Under the pieces are notes generated by a model. That model saw nothing but the letters and a program-made list of their open reading frames with translations, did no database searches and had not been told where the DNA came from. The position numbers and the translations under genes were made by a program. A stretch of DNA of 64,000 nt from Candidatus Kapaibacterium sp. GTDB taxonomy: Bacteria > Bacteroidota > Ignavibacteria > Kapaibacteriales > NICIL-2. Location of the stretch: the NCBI GenBank assembly GCA_025055755.1, contig JANWWF010000001.1, positions 347,377 to 411,376 of the forward strand, written 5' to 3'. Each line of letters opens with the position of its first letter. Positions within the stretch are counted from its first letter, which is position 1. This document shows positions 37,566 through 45,691 of this stretch, in pieces.

Positions 37566-38177
37566 ATGACGGAACAACAGCGCACCGAGCTTTTCGAGCG
37601 AGAGCTGGTGCCACACATGAAAGCTATTCGGGCACTTGCTCTCCGGTTGTGTCGCAATCCCGACGACGCCGATGATTTAGTGCAAGAAACATATCTGAAA
37701 GCATTTCGATTTCTCGACAGCTTCTCTCCTGGCACTAATGCAAAAGCATGGCTGACAACAATTCTCAAAAACACATTCATCAATAAGTATCGAGCAGAAC
37801 AGCGGACAGGTGAAGCAGTCTCATATGAAGAAATCGAGGACTTCTACGAAAGCCTGCGCCCCGACGAGATACCATCGAATGACGCAATAACTCAACAACT
37901 CGACCAGATTCTCGACGATGAAGTAATGGCAGCACTCAATGCACTATCAGATGAGTTTCGTACTGTTGTCATTCTCTGCGATATCGAAGACTTCAGTTAT
38001 GAAGAGGCAGCAGAGTTCATTGGTTGCCCGGTGGGTACCGTTCGTTCTCGTCTGCATCGAGCACGGGCAGCGCTGGCCAAGCAACTTCTTTCCTACGCAC
38101 GTCGGCAAGGATTCTCTGTGGCAAATGCCGTTGACCGTTTTGATATTTCATCCACAACCGAGGGAGATGAACAATGA
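37566..38177 (+). CDS. ECF-type RNA polymerase sigma factor
   Basis: A group IV sigma factor of 203 residues. Region 2 shows LCRNPDDADDLVQETYLKAFRFLDSF with GTNAKAWLTTILKNTFIN (-10 recognition), and region 4 shows ALSDEFRTVVILCDIEDFSYEEAAEF followed by CPVGTVRSRLHRARAAL (helix-turn-helix). It has about 20 extra residues at the C-terminus. It resembles the RpoE/SigR type partnered by co-encoded anti-sigma factors, and the next gene, overlapping by four bases, is one. The start at 37566 is chosen because upstream sequence in frame is not conserved and lies over a promoter-like repeat. Confidence 0.93.
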   Translation: MTEQQRTELFERELVPHMKAIRALALRLCRNPDDADDLVQETYLKAFRFLDSFSPGTNAKAWLTTILKNTFINKYRAEQRTGEAVSYEEIEDFYESLRPDEIPSNDAITQQLDQILDDEVMAALNALSDEFRTVVILCDIEDFSYEEAAEFIGCPVGTVRSRLHRARAALAKQLLSYARRQGFSVANAVDRFDISSTTEGDEQ

Positions 38178-38956
38178 CTCTCAGCGATAAAGACTTCTTG
38201 ATTGCTATCGCTGACGGGCACGCCACCGAACAAGAACAGAAACAGTTCGATGCGCTACGGGAAGCTGATCCGCGGATAGAAACATACGTCGAGATACTCC
38301 GAGCAACGCGGGCACGGTTGCGTAAGGCTGCCGAACACACTGTAGAGGAACTACCGCCGGAACTGCTCAGCCGCATTCGGAGAGAAATAGCAGCCACTCG
38401 CTCTCAACCACCAGTGCTTGGCATTCTGCAGCGCTGGTGGTGGGCAGCGGCAGCAGTAGCTGCAGCAGTTGCGCTTATCATTGCTGCACCATGGCAACAG
38501 CAAAAAGGAGTGGACTTCCGCGCTGAATCGCTGGAAAATTTCCAACGCATCCTCGACGGTAAGCTCTCCGTTATGGTCGCGACAAACAACTTCGATACGC
38601 TGGTCTCATTCTTCCGTTCCCATGGCGTGTCCTATCATTTAGTAGCAGTGCCCTTGAAGGCAGAACTGGTGGGAGGAGTTATTTCTGAGCACAATGGTGT
38701 CAAGCTCGCTCACATGGTTTATCGCCGCAACAACACTCTCATTTACATGTACCAAGCACCCGAAGAACTGTTCGAGCGCGGTATTTTAACGCTGCCCTCA
38801 GCGGTAGAACCCTACGCCGAATCAGGAAAGTGGTATGCAGAAAATGTTTCGAAATGGTCTTGGATGTTCTGGCGCGTACAATCTGTGTACTGCTCCGTCG
38901 TCGCAAGTGTACCGAAAGAACAATTAGCAACATACTTTGTTGAAGGTACATCATGA
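38174..38956 (+). CDS. Membrane anti-sigma factor
   Basis: The 260-residue product has a cytosolic helical N-terminus (about 1-80) able to bind the sigma factor, one membrane helix at about 90-108 (WWWAAAAVAAAVALIIAAPW) and a periplasmic domain. That domain carries ELVGGVISEHNGVKLAHMVYRRNNTLIYMY, matching the GGR/VYR pattern common in anti-sigma sensor domains. No HxxxCxxC zinc motif is present, so it is not an RsrA/ChrR zinc anti-sigma. ATGA overlap on both sides ties it to the sigma gene and the TlpA gene. The signal it senses is unknown; the TlpA neighbour suggests envelope redox or folding stress. Confidence 0.85.
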   Translation: MTLSDKDFLIAIADGHATEQEQKQFDALREADPRIETYVEILRATRARLRKAAEHTVEELPPELLSRIRREIAATRSQPPVLGILQRWWWAAAAVAAAVALIIAAPWQQQKGVDFRAESLENFQRILDGKLSVMVATNNFDTLVSFFRSHGVSYHLVAVPLKAELVGGVISEHNGVKLAHMVYRRNNTLIYMYQAPEELFERGILTLPSAVEPYAESGKWYAENVSKWSWMFWRVQSVYCSVVASVPKEQLATYFVEGTS

Positions 38957-39576
38957 AATATACAGTTGCAACAGTAGCGGTAACAATTGCCCTTTTAACC
39001 AGTTGCAATAATGGACCAAGTGAGCGGGCAGCACTGGCAAGCGTGCAGCAGTCGTTTTCCTCTCAGGTAGCACCCCCAGCACCTGCTGGACCTGCAGACT
39101 ATATTGTAGATGCAGTTTCAGTTGGTACCCCCACCGCCGGACGCTTGATTGACATTACGTGGAAAGATCAAAGCGGTAAGACTGTACGTTTGTCCGAATA
39201 TGCAAAGGGTAAGGTTGTATTTCTCAACTTCTGGGCAACGTGGTGTCCTCCCTGCCGTCGTGAAATTCCGGACATTGTTGAGCTGTCACGCGAAATGTCG
39301 AATGATCTTGTCGTCATCGGCATTTCACTCGACGATGGCAGTGACGCAAAAGCGAAAGTGATAAAGTTTGCTATGGATAAAGGTATTACCTACATCAACA
39401 TAGTTCCCAGCGCAACCTTCAGCACAAAGGCGATTGCAGAGGCATACTCGGTCATTGCTCCCATCAATGCAATTCCAACCACTTTCATCTTCGATCGCAA
39501 CGGCAATCACAAGCAGACTATCATCGGCGCAAACACCAAAAGTTACTTCGCGGACGCTGTCAAAAAGGCAATGTAG
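38953..39576 (+). CDS. TlpA-type thiol-disulfide oxidoreductase lipoprotein
   Basis: A 207-residue lipoprotein: signal sequence with lipobox LLTSC (Cys 18), a flexible Ala/Pro-rich linker to about residue 60, then a thioredoxin fold with active site FWATWCPPCRREI (Cys 98 and 101) and the cis-proline region NAIPTTFIFDRNGN. Such proteins reduce or handle disulfides outside the inner membrane. It is the last gene of the sigma/anti-sigma operon, overlapping by four bases, so it is probably under the sigma factor's control. A strong terminator follows. Confidence 0.92.
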   Translation: MKYTVATVAVTIALLTSCNNGPSERAALASVQQSFSSQVAPPAPAGPADYIVDAVSVGTPTAGRLIDITWKDQSGKTVRLSEYAKGKVVFLNFWATWCPPCRREIPDIVELSREMSNDLVVIGISLDDGSDAKAKVIKFAMDKGITYINIVPSATFSTKAIAEAYSVIAPINAIPTTFIFDRNGNHKQTIIGANTKSYFADAVKKAM

Positions 39577-39605
39577 AAACAGATTTGCCTTCACTACTGT
39601 TACCT

Positions 39606-39635
39606 GCACCACCAGCTCAGCGGTGGTGCTTTTTT
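39606..39635 (+). terminator. Intrinsic terminator after the sigma/anti-sigma/TlpA operon
   Basis: An eight-base-pair stem GCACCACC/GGTGGTGC with loop AGCTCAGC is followed by TTTTTT. It lies 29 bases after the TlpA gene stop and against the end of the convergent phosphorylase gene. Confidence 0.88.
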
Positions 39636-40935
39636 ATGGCACAGCTTCATAAATAAGAGAAGTACGGGGCAAGGGAGGAGATTCCTCAATTTCGATGCTT
39701 TGAAGCAGAAGCTGTGCACAGGGTGGAATGCGTTCTTTGTCAGTTGCATACACTGTGAAAAGTGGTGCGCCGCATTCAATGTAGTTGCCCCGCTGCACAT
39801 GAAGTACCACTCCTGCAGCAGGATCAATAGTGTCCTGTGCTCGTTTGCGTCCAGCCCCTAACTCAACTAATGCAAGACCAATCTGGCGAGTGGAAAATCC
39901 GGTAATGTATCCACTGCGAGGGCTTTCCACCGTTAGGGAGGGAGTGCTGACATATCGTGCAACCGACTCTTGCCACCTCCCCCCTTGGGCAGCGACCATT
40001 TCATGGAAACGCTCGTATGCCTGTCCATTTTCCCACACCTGAGCAGCGCGCGACATTCCGTCTTGCTGAGAAGAAGCAATGCCAGCCAGATGGAGCATTG
40101 CACCTGCAAGGTACAAGCTTAATTCCCGAATGTCCGCTGGACACTCCGACGGATTTTGCAGAGCGCCCTCTGCTTCCTGCACCTCAACCCAATTGCCTAC
40201 AGCACAGCCAAGTGGATCATCCATGTCGGTAAGCACTCCGCGTACAGTCAGCCCTGCCCCCTGTCCGACGGCTACAAGCATTTGCGCCAAGGCTCGCGCA
40301 TCGTTTATGTGCTGCATAAATGCCCCTCGCCCGATTTTGACGTCCAACACTAACCCCTGTGCTCCCTCAGCAATTTTCTTGCTGAGGATAGATGCGGTAA
40401 TCAAGCCTACTGACTCTACCGTCCCCGTTTCATCTCGAAGTGCGTAGAGAATTCGGTCTGCTGGTGCAACCTTTGCACTTTGGGCAAACATTGCCACCCC
40501 CAGACGGCGTAGCTGGCGTTCAATTTGCTCATCGGATGGATGAACGGTAAAACCAACTATTGACTCGAGCTTATCGATAGTGCCGCCAGTATGTCCCAGC
40601 CCTCGCCCGCTCATCATAGGCACTATCGCTCCAGCGGCCGCTGCTATTGGCGCTACAAGGAGAGATATTTTGTCACCCACACCACCGGTGGAATGCTTGT
40701 CAACCGCATAGCCAATAGAACGCCAGTCGTAACATGTACCACTATGCGCCATTGCTCGCGTGAGGGCAACTGTTTCTGCTTCGGTCAACCCTCGAATACA
40801 TGCCGCCATCAGGAATGCTGCTGCTTGAGCGGTGGTAACAGATCCATGGACAATTCCTGTAATAAGCTCCTCTATCTCTGTCGGGCTTAAGGTGAGACCA
40901 TCGCGTTTTTTCCGAAGAAGTTCGGCAACGATCAT
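39634..40935 (-). CDS. Pyrimidine-nucleoside (thymidine) phosphorylase
   Basis: The enzyme cleaves thymidine or uridine with phosphate to base and (deoxy)ribose-1-phosphate in nucleoside salvage. The 433 residues show the glycosyltransferase family 3 pattern: LTRAMAHSG, the phosphate loop VDKHSTGGVGDKISLLVAPI, SGRGLGHTGGTIDKLES and a C-terminal domain with GYITGFSTRQIGLALVELGAGRKR. Sequence does not separate deoA from pdp. It stands alone on the minus strand between convergent and divergent neighbours, 40 bases from the methyltransferase gene. Confidence 0.94.
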   Translation of the reverse strand: MIVAELLRKKRDGLTLSPTEIEELITGIVHGSVTTAQAAAFLMAACIRGLTEAETVALTRAMAHSGTCYDWRSIGYAVDKHSTGGVGDKISLLVAPIAAAAGAIVPMMSGRGLGHTGGTIDKLESIVGFTVHPSDEQIERQLRRLGVAMFAQSAKVAPADRILYALRDETGTVESVGLITASILSKKIAEGAQGLVLDVKIGRGAFMQHINDARALAQMLVAVGQGAGLTVRGVLTDMDDPLGCAVGNWVEVQEAEGALQNPSECPADIRELSLYLAGAMLHLAGIASSQQDGMSRAAQVWENGQAYERFHEMVAAQGGRWQESVARYVSTPSLTVESPRSGYITGFSTRQIGLALVELGAGRKRAQDTIDPAAGVVLHVQRGNYIECGAPLFTVYATDKERIPPCAQLLLQSIEIEESPPLPRTSLIYEAVP

Positions 40936-40949
40936 TAGAGAACTGGTTG

Positions 40950-40957
40950 TAATTTTG
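40950..40957 (+). promoter_or_regulatory. Candidate -7 box upstream of the TrmH-type gene
   Basis: TAATTTTG, an exact TAnnTTTG match and identical to the lepA box, lies 18 bases before the ATG in a 40-base divergent gap. Confidence 0.4.
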
Positions 40958-40975
40958 CTTTACGTAATTGCAAAT

Positions 40976-41752
40976 ATGGAACAACTGCCGCCTTTATCGA
41001 AAACACGCCAACGGTGGATTGCTCATTTACACTCCAAGCGATATCGCCATCGGGAGCGTTGCTTTTTAGCGGAAGGTATTCGTACGGTTGCGGAATTAGC
41101 AATCTCTTCCTATCGCACAGTGCTTGTTGTCTGCACTGAACAGGCTCGCAAAGAGCATCCAGAAGTGGTGGGACAGTTTCTCCAGCAGGGAGTTGCCTGT
41201 TATACAGCCACTCCGGAGGAATTCAAGCGTCTGGCGGACACGACATCGCCGCAGGGGATTTTAGCCGTTGTCGCCTTTCCCGATACCGATACAAAAAAGA
41301 CTCTCTCTGGATCAGTGGTGTTGCTCGATGGTATTGCTGATCCAGGAAATGCTGGAACGATCGTACGGACTGCCTACTGGTTTGGGTACACCGGTGTCAT
41401 CCTAAGCGATGATAGCGTGGAGCGATTCAATCCCAAATTTGTTCGGGCAACGATGGGGGCGCTATTTCATATCCCCGTTCTTGAAATACCCGCATCACAT
41501 GCCCTTGAGCGTTACCGTGATACCCATCGTATCATTGGAACATGCGCAGAAGGTGGCATTCCGCTTGCGCAGTACTCTACACCGTCATCTCCCCATCTTT
41601 TGGTCATTGGCAATGAAGCACGTGGTTTATCCCAATCGGTTATTCCCCTTGTCCACGATTTCGTTACAATCGAGGGACAAGGTAGCTTTGACTCCCTTAA
41701 TGCGGCAGTGGCCGCTGGAATTGTGATGTACCACCTTTGCCGACAACGATGA
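40976..41752 (+). CDS. TrmH/SpoU-family RNA 2'-O-ribose methyltransferase
   Basis: A SAM-dependent knotted (SPOUT) methyltransferase of 258 residues. Motifs: an N-terminal substrate-binding domain (RYRHRERCFLAEGIRTV), then LLDGIADPGNAGTIVRTAYWFG (motif 1), LLVIGNEARGLS (motif 2) and FDSLNAAVAAGIVMY (motif 3). Members modify 23S rRNA or tRNA; the target cannot be told. It is first in a run with rdgB and overlaps it by four bases. Confidence 0.93.
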   Translation: MEQLPPLSKTRQRWIAHLHSKRYRHRERCFLAEGIRTVAELAISSYRTVLVVCTEQARKEHPEVVGQFLQQGVACYTATPEEFKRLADTTSPQGILAVVAFPDTDTKKTLSGSVVLLDGIADPGNAGTIVRTAYWFGYTGVILSDDSVERFNPKFVRATMGALFHIPVLEIPASHALERYRDTHRIIGTCAEGGIPLAQYSTPSSPHLLVIGNEARGLSQSVIPLVHDFVTIEGQGSFDSLNAAVAAGIVMYHLCRQR

Positions 41753-42348
41753 AACTGGTCCTTGCAACAGCAAATCCAGCAAAAGCTCATGAACTGGAGG
41801 AAATTCTCTGTGCCCTGTTGCCCGAAAAAGATATGCAGGTCATCGCTGCCCAAACTCTCCTTGGCTCTGACTGGCAGGTAGAGGAAACAGGCGCCACATT
41901 GGAGGAAAATGCCTATCTCAAGGCAACCGCGGTATTCGAAAAAACTTTGCTCCCCACGATAGCTGACGACACCGGGCTCGAGGTTGAAGCACTTGGCGGT
42001 TTGCCAGGGGTACAGACAGCTCGATTCGCAGGGGAAAATGCGACCGCATCGCAAAACATTGCTCTCCTGCTGGAAAAGCTCTCGGGGATTTCTACGCGAG
42101 AGGCGCAGTTTCGTACAGTCATTTGCTACCGAGATCGTTTTCGCACCCTTTTTGCTGAAGGTGTTTGCCGTGGCTCTATTGCCGATCAACCACGAGGAAC
42201 AGAAGGATTTGGCTACGACCCCATTTTCATTCCCGAAGGGGATCATCGCACGTTCGCAGAAATGTCCCCGCAGGAGAAACATCTGCGCTCGCACCGCCGA
42301 CGCGCCCTTGATAGCCTGGTCGAACAACTGCGACGTTTATGGGAGTAA
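41749..42348 (+). CDS. rdgB: XTP/dITP pyrophosphatase (RdgB/HAM1)
   Basis: A house-cleaning enzyme that hydrolyses non-canonical purine nucleoside triphosphates. The 199 residues show LATANPAKAHELEEIL at the start, LEENAYLKA, DDTGLEVEALGGLPGVQTARFAG, EGFGYDPIFIPEG and a final SHRRRALDSL. Start at the ATG 41749, in an ATGA overlap with the methyltransferase. Its end overlaps the next gene by ten bases. Confidence 0.95.
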   Translation: MKLVLATANPAKAHELEEILCALLPEKDMQVIAAQTLLGSDWQVEETGATLEENAYLKATAVFEKTLLPTIADDTGLEVEALGGLPGVQTARFAGENATASQNIALLLEKLSGISTREAQFRTVICYRDRFRTLFAEGVCRGSIADQPRGTEGFGYDPIFIPEGDHRTFAEMSPQEKHLRSHRRRALDSLVEQLRRLWE

Positions 42349-42998
42349 TCACCCACCCAGCGGTTAGCCGCGTGCTTACATCGGTCCGCTCACTCGATAC
42401 AAGCACAGCAGCACTTTTAATTGCGGTAGCTGCTGAAACAGCGGGCGATCGTGATTTACTCCAGGCAGCGGTCGAGACATACCTCACTTTTGACAACCGC
42501 TACGATCGCCTATACGAGCTTCTAATACAAACCTATCTATTTGCAGGCTTCCCTGCTGTGATTGAGGGACTCAAAGTAGCTCATCGCGTTGCGCATGCAC
42601 GAGAAATCCACGTTAGCAGCAACATCCGGGAATCGTACAACCCCGACCTTTTTATCTATCGAGGCACCCGCCACTTCCATCTTGTTTATGGGGCGCAAGC
42701 GGACCAAGTGCAACGCTTGTTGCACGAATTATCTCCCGAGCTTGAGCAGTGGATACTTTTGGAAGGCTATGGCAAGATATTAGCACGACCATTCGCTGTA
42801 AGCCCTCTTGAGCGTGAATTCGGAGCGATTGTCGCGCTTGCGGTGGGCACATGGCATGTGCAACTACGTTCCCATCTCCATGCGGCAGCTGCATTAGGCG
42901 CAAGTAGTGCTACTCTTTCTGAGGTTCTTCTTTGCGCCGAGACAGTAGTCCCCAAAGAGCACATGCAACCTGCATACGAGTACATCGCAAGATTGTGA
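42339..42998 (+). CDS. Carboxymuconolactone decarboxylase (CMD/AhpD)-like protein without the CxxC site
   Basis: A 219-residue all-helical protein with the CMD-fold pattern: YDRLYELLIQTYLFAGFPAVIEGLKVAHRV in the first half and LEREFGAIVALAVGTWHVQLRSHLHAAAALGASSATLSEVLLCAE in the second. The AhpD redox motif CxxCxxxH is absent: the equivalent helix carries HVQLRSHLH. It is therefore unlikely to be a thiol peroxidase and its role is unknown. It sits between rdgB and the PBP4-type gene with short overlaps on both sides. Confidence 0.7.
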   Translation: MGVITHPAVSRVLTSVRSLDTSTAALLIAVAAETAGDRDLLQAAVETYLTFDNRYDRLYELLIQTYLFAGFPAVIEGLKVAHRVAHAREIHVSSNIRESYNPDLFIYRGTRHFHLVYGAQADQVQRLLHELSPELEQWILLEGYGKILARPFAVSPLEREFGAIVALAVGTWHVQLRSHLHAAAALGASSATLSEVLLCAETVVPKEHMQPAYEYIARL

Positions 42999-44533
42999 TG
43001 ATGAAACTGACCTGTTTCGTTACAACCATAGCGATGGTTGCATCCCTCTGGGCGCAGCATCCAGTGCCGCATCGCCGCTTCGATACAGTTCGCCACCGGG
43101 AAATAGCACCGGTGCGCTCTCCAATTCGCGAGCTTCACGCAGACCTGGATGCCCTGCTGAAAAACCGTGACCTTGCATCGGCATTCATCGGGGTGTGTAT
43201 TCTTTCGACTGAAACAGGAGAGTTTCTCTATCGATTCAATGACACAAAGGCATTCGTCCCAGCTTCCTTAGTCAAGCTTATTACGACCGCCGCTGCGTTC
43301 GAGTTGCTCGGACCAGATTTCCGCTTTACAACCCGTGTGTATCTCGATGGCCGTCTGCGTCCAGGCGGGGACTTCGAGGGAAACATTATCATTCGAGGTA
43401 GTGGCGATCCAAGTTGGAGCGAAGCATTTGGAACGTGGCCCGATTCGGTATTTGCCCAGTGGTGTGCAGGCTTGGACTCTCTCGGAATTACGACAGTGCG
43501 AGGGAATATCATAGCTGATGACTCTTATTTCGACGCTGTCCGTTATGGGCCCGGCTGGATGTGGGATGATTTCGGCATGCCCTATTCTCCACCAATTTCA
43601 GCCTTAGCAGCACATGATAATTGCATGCGACTTCAGCTGCAGCCTGGTACCGTTCCGGGGGCACCTGTCTCGGTTCGCGTCCTTCGAGGCAGTAGTCATG
43701 CTCGCATAAACAGCGAACTGATCACTGCCCCAAGCGATGCCTTAGTTGATGTGGTTCCGGTTCGGGAATATGGCACAGGAACAATAGAACTGATCGGTAG
43801 CGTACCCCTTGCAAATGATACCGCTACCGGTGCTGTTGACATAGAGGTACCCGTAGATAATCCTGCAGCATACGTTGGTGCTCTCTTTCGTGAGTTTTTG
43901 AATCGTCGGGGAATTCGGGTCCGCGGTAGCGTCCTGACAGCAAGCGAGTGGGGCGAACCAATTCCATATAACCGTCTTCCTGTACTGGGTGGATACACTT
44001 CCCCACCTTTGCGCGCCCTTGTCACCGTGATGAACCATACAAGCCACAATTTGTGTGCAGAAATGCTTTTGAAAACGATCGGTAAAGAAAGCAGTGGCAG
44101 TGGAAGCTTTGAGAGCGGGATCGAGTATATCCGAAGCATGATACAGCGCAATGGTTTGCCCAGTGATGATATCCAGTTAAGTGATGGAAGTGGACTTTCT
44201 CGCCTGAACTTATGCACGCCAGTATTTTTCGCTCGCCTATTGTGGTATCTCTGGCGTAGCCGCTGGCGAAATGACTTTGTTGCCTCTCTTGCTCGCCCCG
44301 GCGACTATGGCACGCTACGAACGCGGCTGGTGGGAACGTTGGCAGAGAAAAGCGTCGTTGCAAAAACAGGCACCCTCAATAATGTCTCTAATCTGGCTGG
44401 TTATGTCACTACTCGGGATGGAGAAGTGCTCTGCGTGGTAGTGATGGTCAACCACCTCCTTGCTCCTGAGTCTATTGCGCGAAATCTCCAAGACCTTATT
44501 TGCATGCGCTTGGCATCATTCAGCCGGCGATGA
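42998..44533 (+). CDS. dacB: D-alanyl-D-alanine carboxypeptidase/endopeptidase (PBP4 type)
   Basis: A periplasmic S13 peptidase acting on peptidoglycan peptides. The 511 residues begin with a signal peptide (LTCFVTTIAMVASLWAQ). Penicillin-binding motifs are intact: SLVK (Ser 90, Lys 93), SHN in NHTSHNLCAEMLLK, and KTG in VVAKTGTLNN. The insertion domain typical of PBP4 lies between the first two. The start overlaps the preceding stop (TGATG). Its end overlaps the opposing membrane-protein gene by 14 bases. Confidence 0.94.
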   Translation: MMKLTCFVTTIAMVASLWAQHPVPHRRFDTVRHREIAPVRSPIRELHADLDALLKNRDLASAFIGVCILSTETGEFLYRFNDTKAFVPASLVKLITTAAAFELLGPDFRFTTRVYLDGRLRPGGDFEGNIIIRGSGDPSWSEAFGTWPDSVFAQWCAGLDSLGITTVRGNIIADDSYFDAVRYGPGWMWDDFGMPYSPPISALAAHDNCMRLQLQPGTVPGAPVSVRVLRGSSHARINSELITAPSDALVDVVPVREYGTGTIELIGSVPLANDTATGAVDIEVPVDNPAAYVGALFREFLNRRGIRVRGSVLTASEWGEPIPYNRLPVLGGYTSPPLRALVTVMNHTSHNLCAEMLLKTIGKESSGSGSFESGIEYIRSMIQRNGLPSDDIQLSDGSGLSRLNLCTPVFFARLLWYLWRSRWRNDFVASLARPGDYGTLRTRLVGTLAEKSVVAKTGTLNNVSNLAGYVTTRDGEVLCVVVMVNHLLAPESIARNLQDLICMRLASFSRR

Positions 44534-44945
44534 AGGGCAACCAATATGATAATCCCCGAAGCCGAATAACACTCCATCCTACCAGCGCGATAGCAACAAT
44601 TGCAAGCCCAATCAACCGGATGCTCTGCTGCTGCACTGTTGGAGCACGGAATGCACGCGGTAATAGATGCACAACCCCCAGAGCAATTACCATCCCGAAT
44701 GCATGCTCGTACTGATACCGCAGCGCTTTCATATCCCAGTTGGCCTGGATGCTGTCATAAATCAAGAGAATACCCCCCAGTACCAGTTGCAAACTGGTGA
44801 CAATTACTCCGCTCAGCACAATCCACCGCAGAATGGGGATGGTAGATTTTCGTAGAAACACGATAATACCCCCAATCAGCGTTGCAATCAATAGCACCGC
44901 AACAATCCATCGTAGACTTCCATGAATGAGTAAAATGGTTTCCAT
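44520..44945 (-). CDS. Small four-helix membrane protein of unknown function
   Basis: A 141-residue protein made of four membrane helices: an opening LLIHGSLRWIVAVLLIATLI, IPILRWIVLSGVIVTSLQLV, EHAFGMVIALGVVHLLP and LIGLAIVAIALVGWSV. Three conserved histidines in helix positions (HGSLRW, EHAFG, VVHLL) resemble small b-type cytochrome-like or copper/heme membrane proteins in Bacteroidota, but heme binding is only a guess. The start at 44945 (METILLIHG) leaves 19 bases after gcvH. The gene is last in the yigZ-gcvH minus run. Confidence 0.72.
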   Translation of the reverse strand: METILLIHGSLRWIVAVLLIATLIGGIIVFLRKSTIPILRWIVLSGVIVTSLQLVLGGILLIYDSIQANWDMKALRYQYEHAFGMVIALGVVHLLPRAFRAPTVQQQSIRLIGLAIVAIALVGWSVIRLRGLSYWLPFIAG

Positions 44946-44964
44946 CACTTCTGTGCGAAAAAAC

Positions 44965-45354
44965 TTACGATGCTGGAGCGCCAATGAATTCACGATATGC
45001 CGCAGCACTCATGAGTGCATCAAGCTCCGCGGGATTTTCAACTTCAATTTTGATAATCCATCCTTCTCCGTAACAGTCACGATTGATGATCTCGGGCGTA
45101 GAGGCAATTTTTGGATTTATCTCGAGCACTGTTCCACTGCAGGGTGCATAGAGATCGGCAACCGTTTTCACTGCTTCAATAGTGCCGAACACCTTTCCTT
45201 GCACAAGACGCTCAAGATTTGCCGGAATGTCCACATAGACAATGTCGCCCAACTCGGTTTGGGCATGATCGGTGATGCCAATCCATCCGATAGTGCCCTC
45301 AACGCGAATCCATTCGTGTTCTTGTGTGTAGCGTAGATGTTCGGGAATATGCAT
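44965..45354 (-). CDS. gcvH: Glycine cleavage system H protein
   Basis: GcvH shuttles the aminomethyl group between the P, T and L proteins via a lipoyl lysine. The 129 residues include YTQEHEWIRVEG, ITDHAQTELGDIVYVDIP, the lipoylation site GTIEAVKTVADLYAP (Lys 63) and GWIIKIEV. The ATG at 45354 gives the normal length. The partner L protein (dihydrolipoyl dehydrogenase) is at 11381-12784; gcvT and gcvP are not in the window. Confidence 0.96.
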   Translation of the reverse strand: MHIPEHLRYTQEHEWIRVEGTIGWIGITDHAQTELGDIVYVDIPANLERLVQGKVFGTIEAVKTVADLYAPCSGTVLEINPKIASTPEIINRDCYGEGWIIKIEVENPAELDALMSAAAYREFIGAPAS

Positions 45355-45427
45355 TGGTGTTGACTTGTAGTTTAGTTGAACAGGCGGCGCGAAAATCAGA
45401 AAAAATATGTTTCTAACCAAACACTTT

Positions 45428-45643
45428 TTAGCCGTTTGTTTGCTCAGTGTGCTGTTGTTGGCGTTTGAGCTCTTCGATATGCTGGAGAATACGCTGCCGC
45501 ATTGCTTCCTCAACCTCTTGATGGCTTGTTCCTTTGATCATTTCCCCTAACTGAGGACAATAGGAAGCATACCGATTGCCCATGTCATACCGACGAATTA
45601 AGATTTCATAATCGAGCGGGTTTGTGCTGGAGGACTTTTGCAT
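45428..45643 (-). CDS. HicB-like small protein
   Basis: A 71-residue protein whose core YEILIRRYDMGNRYASYCPQLGEMIKG with SHQEVEEAMRQRILQHIEEL follows the partial RNase H fold of the HicB/UPF0150 family (the Y...CPxLxxxxxGxTxxEA pattern). No HicA toxin gene is adjacent, and there is no added DNA-binding domain, so it is likely an orphan rather than an antitoxin. A Gln/His-rich tail (RQQQHTEQTNG) ends it. It lies between yigZ and gcvH. Confidence 0.65.
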   Translation of the reverse strand: MQKSSSTNPLDYEILIRRYDMGNRYASYCPQLGEMIKGTSHQEVEEAMRQRILQHIEELKRQQQHTEQTNG

Positions 45644-45691
45644 ATCAGCAAAAAGTAATGTGACACACGTAGAAAGACGATTTCCACCGCA

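Noticed and set aside
37379-37783. An N-terminal extension of the Lon-like gene running antisense through the start of the sigma gene
   Set aside because: The added 135 residues are rich in Arg, Cys and Ser, lie opposite the conserved sigma coding sequence and its promoter-like repeat, and precede the obvious domain start MNPQHITPVPVEQL.
45428-45643. A HicAB toxin-antitoxin pair
   Set aside because: No HicA-like ORF is present in the short gaps on either side, on either strand.
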